Assembly (NCBI GenBank): GCA_913054115.1
Contig: CAJXIS010000084.1
Span: 1-8,316 of the forward strand
Direction: 5' to 3'
Source of the DNA: an uncultured Acidimicrobiaceae bacterium
GTDB lineage: Bacteria; Actinomycetota; Acidimicrobiia; Acidimicrobiales; MedAcidi-G1
Length of the DNA: 8,316 bases
Shown: positions 4,917 to 8,316 of the stretch, piece by piece
Layout: every line of letters begins with the position of its first letter
How positions within the stretch are numbered: the stretch's first letter is position 1
Translations under genes and position numbers: made by a program
Notes under the pieces: generated by a model
Databases searched by the model: none
Told to the model about the DNA's origin: nothing
What the model saw: only the letters and a program-made list of their open reading frames with translations

Positions 4917-7475
4917 TCAGGGCTTTCGAGTTCTTCGTGGCGGGCCACGGTGGGAGGACTGGCGGGTTCCAGAACCGGCGTCCGGCGGGCCTGCGCCACG
5001 CATCCGTTCGCCGGCGGGATCGTACAGGCACTCGGTGATGAGTCGCGCCGGCCGCATGTGGCCGAGGATCTCGACCTCGAAGCCGTCGGCGGCGGCCGGA
5101 TCGTCGGCCAGGCGGGTCGGTACGTAGGCGAGTGCGACGCTGGCCTGCGAGTAGTGCGCGTAGCCGCCCGAGGTGACGAATCCGACGCATTCGCCGCCGT
5201 GGAACACGGGCTCGTCGTGGATGGCGTCGGCGACGGAGTTGTCGTTTCCCCCTGACTCACCCGGGTCGCCGACGTCGCCGACGTCGATCACGAGGGTCAC
5301 CAGCCGACGTTGCGGCCCGGCCTCGAGCTCGGCCCTGGCGGCCTCCTTCCCGATGAAGTCGGCGGCCTTGTCGACCTTCACGAAGGGGCCCATGCCGGCC
5401 TCGGCCGGGGTGAATTCGGGTCGGAACTCGAGGTTCCACACGCCGAAGCCCTTCTCGAAGCGCATCGACAGGAAGGCCCGCCCGCCGAACGGGCGCAGGT
5501 CGAGGCCGTCGGCGGCGGCGACGATCGCCACACGCAGCGCCTCATGGTGCTCCTCGGCGCAGTAGACCTCGTAGCCGAGCTCGCCGGTGAACGAGATCCG
5601 TGCGGTGATGGTGGGGACGCCGCCGACCTCCATCTCGCGTAGGTCGCGGAACCGGAGCCCGTGGTTCGAGACGTCGGCATCGGTCAGCCGGCCCAGGAGC
5701 TCGCGTGAGTCGGGTCCGGCGATCGACCAGCCCATGAGGTCGTTGCTGCGGTCGGTGACACGGACCTGCCCGTCGCCCAGCCCCAGGTCGACGAGCCGCT
5801 GCTGGAACAGCCGCATCGTGATCGCCGGCATCGCCCCCGAGCCGAACAGCACGAACCGCTCGTCGTCGAGGCGCCCGACCGTGAGGTCGGCGGCCAGGCG
5901 GCCGGCCGGCGTCAGGATCGGGCTCAGCGTCAGGCGACCCCGCTTCGGCAGGTGGTTGGCCAGGATGCCGTCGAGGAACGCCTTGGCGCCGGGGCCGGCC
6001 ACCTCGTACTTGGCGAAGTTGGCGATCTCGAGCAGGCCGACTCCCTCGCGTACGGCACGGCACTCCTCGGCGACGTGAGGGAACGCGTTCGAGCGGCGGA
6101 AGGTCGGCGTCTCGGCCTGCTCCTCGCCCTCGGGGGCGAACCAGAGGGCGTGCTCGAGGCCGAACGAGGCGCCCCACACGGCGCCCTGGGCGTCGAGGGC
6201 TTCGTAGGAGGGGGTGGTCCGCCACTTTCGGGCAGCGGGGAGCTCCTCGTTGGGGTACGTGATCTTGAAGCGGCGGCGGTAGTTCTCCTGCGACTTCAGG
6301 TACGTGTAGTCCTTCGTGGCGAAGTCGCCGAAGCGGGCCACGTCCATGGCGTAGACGTCCATCTCGGGCTCGCCGTCGATGATCCACTGGGCCAGGCACA
6401 GGCCAACGCCGCCGGCCTGGCAGAAGCCGGCCATCACGGCGACGGCCACCCAGTAGTTGGGGAGGCCCGGCACCGGTCCGATGAGCGGGTTGCCGTCGGG
6501 GGCGAACGTGAACGGGCCGTTGACGACCCGGGCGATGCCGGCCTCGTTGAGTACCGGCATGCGCTGCTGGGCGACTTCGAGGCGGTCGACGAAGCGGTCG
6601 AGGTCGGGGGTCAGCAGGCGCATGCCGAAGTCGAGCGGCGTGGTGTCGACCGACCAAGGCCTACCGGCCTCCTCGTAGGTGCCGAGCAGCAGCGAGTTGC
6701 CCTCCTGGCGGGTGTAGAGGTTGCCCTCGTAGTCGATCGTCACGGCCATCTCGGCGCCGAAGTCGATGATCTCGGACAGCTCCTCGGTGATCACGTACTG
6801 GTGTTCCATGGGGAGCAGCGGCAGCTCGATGCCGACCATGCGGCCCAGCTCGCGGGCCCACAGTCCGGCAGCGTTGACGACCACCTCGGCGGTGATGATG
6901 CCGTGCTCGGTGTGGATGTCCCAGGCGCCGTCGGACCGCTGCGTCAGGTCGCGGACCGGGTTGTTGCGGGAGACCTCGGCGCCGAGTTTGATGGCCGACT
7001 GGGCGTAGGCGTTGGTGACGCCCGAGGGGTCGATGTGGCCGTCTGCTGGCTCGAACAGGGCGCCCAGGTATTCGTCGGTGTTGATGAGCGGGTGGAGCCG
7101 GCTGACCTCGTCCATGGAGATGAAGTCGGCGTCCATGCCCATGTAGCGCGCCTTGGCCCGTTCGAGCCTGAGGTAGTCGAGGCGCTCGGGCGTGGAGGCC
7201 AGGTAGATGCCGCCCGGTCGGTGGAAGCCGCACGAGACGCCCGACAGTGCCTCGATCTCGGCGTAGAGGTCGAGCGTGTACGCCTGGAGGCGGGCGATGT
7301 TGGGGTCGGAGTTGACGGTGTGGATGACCCCGGCGGCGTGCCAGGTGGACCCGGCGGTCAGCTCGGAGCGCTCGATGAGCAACGAGTTGGACATGCCCAT
7401 CCTGGCGAGGTGGTACAGGATGCTCACGCCGGTGACCCCACCGCCGATGACCGCTGCATCGACCCGTGTCTTCAT
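4917..7475 (-). CDS. Dimethylglycine/sarcosine dehydrogenase-like flavoprotein with GcvT-type folate domain
   Basis: 852 residues, the usual size for this family. The N-terminal DAO domain (6-370) starts with IGGGVTGVSILYHLARMG (10-27). ELTAGSTWHAAG (38-49) contains His46, the residue corresponding to the histidine that carries covalent FAD in dimethylglycine dehydrogenases. HQY (225-227) matches the catalytic His of Arthrobacter dimethylglycine oxidase as I recall it. VNGPFTFAPDGNPLIGPVP (318-336) and YWVAVAVMAGFCQAGGVG (341-358) close the flavin site. A linker/FAO_M segment (about 375-435) leads to a GcvT domain (about 460-710; TPAGRLAADLTV with Asp530 in the position of the T-protein catalytic acid, SFTGELGYEVY) and a C-terminal barrel (720-820). 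The reaction is oxidative N-demethylation with formation of 5,10-methylene-tetrahydrofolate. It follows the MttB gene by 39 bases with only a weak GGGAG-type ribosome site. After about residue 825 a Gly/Pro/Arg-rich tail replaces the usual end. The substrate (dimethylglycine, sarcosine or another N-methyl amine) is not settled. Confidence 0.9.
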   Translation of the reverse strand: MKTRVDAAVIGGGVTGVSILYHLARMGMSNSLLIERSELTAGSTWHAAGVIHTVNSDPNIARLQAYTLDLYAEIEALSGVSCGFHRPGGIYLASTPERLDYLRLERAKARYMGMDADFISMDEVSRLHPLINTDEYLGALFEPADGHIDPSGVTNAYAQSAIKLGAEVSRNNPVRDLTQRSDGAWDIHTEHGIITAEVVVNAAGLWARELGRMVGIELPLLPMEHQYVITEELSEIIDFGAEMAVTIDYEGNLYTRQEGNSLLLGTYEEAGRPWSVDTTPLDFGMRLLTPDLDRFVDRLEVAQQRMPVLNEAGIARVVNGPFTFAPDGNPLIGPVPGLPNYWVAVAVMAGFCQAGGVGLCLAQWIIDGEPEMDVYAMDVARFGDFATKDYTYLKSQENYRRRFKITYPNEELPAARKWRTTPSYEALDAQGAVWGASFGLEHALWFAPEGEEQAETPTFRRSNAFPHVAEECRAVREGVGLLEIANFAKYEVAGPGAKAFLDGILANHLPKRGRLTLSPILTPAGRLAADLTVGRLDDERFVLFGSGAMPAITMRLFQQRLVDLGLGDGQVRVTDRSNDLMGWSIAGPDSRELLGRLTDADVSNHGLRFRDLREMEVGGVPTITARISFTGELGYEVYCAEEHHEALRVAIVAAADGLDLRPFGGRAFLSMRFEKGFGVWNLEFRPEFTPAEAGMGPFVKVDKAADFIGKEAARAELEAGPQRRLVTLVIDVGDVGDPGESGGNDNSVADAIHDEPVFHGGECVGFVTSGGYAHYSQASVALAYVPTRLADDPAAADGFEVEILGHMRPARLITECLYDPAGERMRGAGPPDAGSGTRQSSHRGPPRRTRKP

Positions 7476-7514
7476 GGTTGTCGCGTCTCCCGATCTCCTG
7501 TCCCGTGGCCTGTC

Positions 7515-8316
7515 CTAGTACCAGGCGTCGGGGACGGCGTCCTTCTTCTTGGCGACGAACTCGTCGAGCGCCTCGTCGACCCCCGCTGGCAGGGGCGGCT
7601 GCTCGTAGTTCGCGAGGCGGGACTTCCAGTCGGCGTTGGCCCGTTGGCGGGCGTCGAGCTCGCCCTCCTCGCGCCACTGCTCCCACGACATCGAGTCGCC
7701 GAACGGTGATTCGTAGTAGGCGGTCTCGTAGTTGGCGAGCGTGTGGGCTGAGCCGAGGAAGTGGCTGCCGGGTCCGACCTCGTGGAAGCCGTCCATGGCG
7801 AAGGCGTTGTCATCGAGGGGCATGCCCCGCAGCATCACGTGGAGCATGCCGAGGCGGTCGTTGTCGAGCACGAGTTTCTCGTAGTCCATGACCAGGCCGC
7901 CCTCCAGCCAGCCGGCGGCGTGGAGCACGAAGTTGGCGCCCGACATCATGGCGGTGAGCATCGAGTTGGCGCTCTCCTGGGCCGCCTGGGCGTCGGGCAG
8001 CTTGGCCGACGTGTACGCGCCGCCGCACCGGACAGGGACCCCGAGGCGCCGGGCCAGCTGGCCGACGGCGAAGTAGGCGAGGCCCGCCTCGGGGGTGCCG
8101 AACGTGGGCGCACCGGAGCGCAACGACATGGTGGTGAGGAAGTTGCCGTAGATCGCCGGTGCGCCGGGCCGGACCAGCTGGGTGAGGGCGACCCCGACCA
8201 TGGCCTCGGCGTGGGCCTGGGCGACCGCTCCGGCCGGGGTGACGGGCCCCATGGCGCCGCCGAGGATGAACGGACAGATCACCATGCCTTGGTTGGCGGC
8301 GGCGTAGTGGCGGACC
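7515..8316 (-). CDS. MttB-superfamily (trimethylamine/betaine) corrinoid methyltransferase, N-terminus beyond window
   Basis: The frame is open to the right edge; 266 C-terminal residues are visible of a family usually near 500. Recognisable stretches are LTQLVRPGAPAIYGNF (44-59 of the visible part), RLGVPVRCGGAYTSAKLPDAQAAQES (90-115), SGANFVLHAAGWLEGGL (about 122-138) and the C-terminal GPGSHFLGSAHTLANYETAYYE, all typical of the TIM-barrel methyltransferases that move a methyl from a quaternary or tertiary amine to a corrinoid protein. Archaeal MttB carries pyrrolysine at an internal amber codon; no internal TAG occurs here, so this looks like the non-pyrrolysine group (MtgB-like and relatives), whose members use glycine betaine, proline betaine, carnitine and others. 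The gene itself ends in TAG. Being first in front of two N-demethylating flavoproteins, it probably feeds them a dimethyl or monomethyl amine. No corrinoid protein is in view. Confidence 0.88.
   Translation of the reverse strand, partial: VRHYAAANQGMVICPFILGGAMGPVTPAGAVAQAHAEAMVGVALTQLVRPGAPAIYGNFLTTMSLRSGAPTFGTPEAGLAYFAVGQLARRLGVPVRCGGAYTSAKLPDAQAAQESANSMLTAMMSGANFVLHAAGWLEGGLVMDYEKLVLDNDRLGMLHVMLRGMPLDDNAFAMDGFHEVGPGSHFLGSAHTLANYETAYYESPFGDSMSWEQWREEGELDARQRANADWKSRLANYEQPPLPAGVDEALDEFVAKKKDAVPDAWY

Noticed and set aside
2970..5255. Very long plus-strand open frame (761 codons) across the CMD-like gene and opposite the two flavoprotein genes
   Set aside because: It is rich in Arg, His, Val and Gly with no family motifs, and it mirrors GC-rich codons of the real genes, whose FAD and CxxC motifs are unambiguous.
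5952..7709. Plus-strand open frame of 585 codons opposite the dehydrogenase-like gene and the MttB end
   Set aside because: Its composition (Val-Gly-Asp-Glu-Ala repeats) is that of a GC-rich antisense shadow. It crosses the boundary of two clear minus-strand genes and has no recognisable domain.
7515..8316. Pyrrolysine-containing MttB
   Set aside because: The visible 266 codons contain no internal TAG. The position equivalent to pyrrolysine cannot be pinned without alignment but should fall inside the visible half, so the non-pyrrolysine branch is more likely.

Overview
The window is very GC-rich, with coding third positions almost all G or C. Some starts appear leaderless (a -10-like hexamer 7-8 bases before the start codon) and others carry strong AGGAGG-type ribosome sites. 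Together with the protein families, this suggests a high-GC actinobacterium, plausibly of the Acidimicrobiia type. That placement is inference. There are no RNA genes, CRISPR arrays, insertion sequences or tRNA-like sequences that I can support.

Left part (1-1422, minus strand): a leucine-rich-repeat-variant (LRV) repeat protein runs off the left edge. Upstream of it lies a stand-alone HD-domain protein of the SpoT/MESH1 (p)ppGpp hydrolase type, which starts at a GTG with a good ribosome site.

Middle part (1491-3513, plus strand): a membrane-anchored acidic coiled-coil protein is transcribed divergently from the HD gene across a 68-base promoter region that contains a perfect tandem 7-mer. 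It is followed by a VOC (glyoxalase-fold) metal-binding protein and, one base after its stop codon, a carboxymuconolactone decarboxylase/AhpD-like protein. The last two look like a two-gene operon.

Right part (3552-8316, minus strand): a compact three-gene operon, read from the right edge leftward. It encodes the C-terminal half of a non-pyrrolysine MttB-superfamily corrinoid methyltransferase, a dimethylglycine/sarcosine dehydrogenase-like two-part flavoprotein (FAD oxidase half plus folate-binding GcvT-like half), and a second, shorter sarcosine-oxidase-like FAD amine oxidoreductase. Gaps are 39 and 9 bases. The natural reading is stepwise demethylation of a methylated amine or betaine: MttB removes the first methyl to a corrinoid protein, and the flavoproteins remove the following N-methyls oxidatively, with folate capturing the one-carbon unit at the larger enzyme. 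Neither the substrate nor the corrinoid protein is visible here. A GC-rich hairpin lies between the two convergent operons at about 3515-3549.
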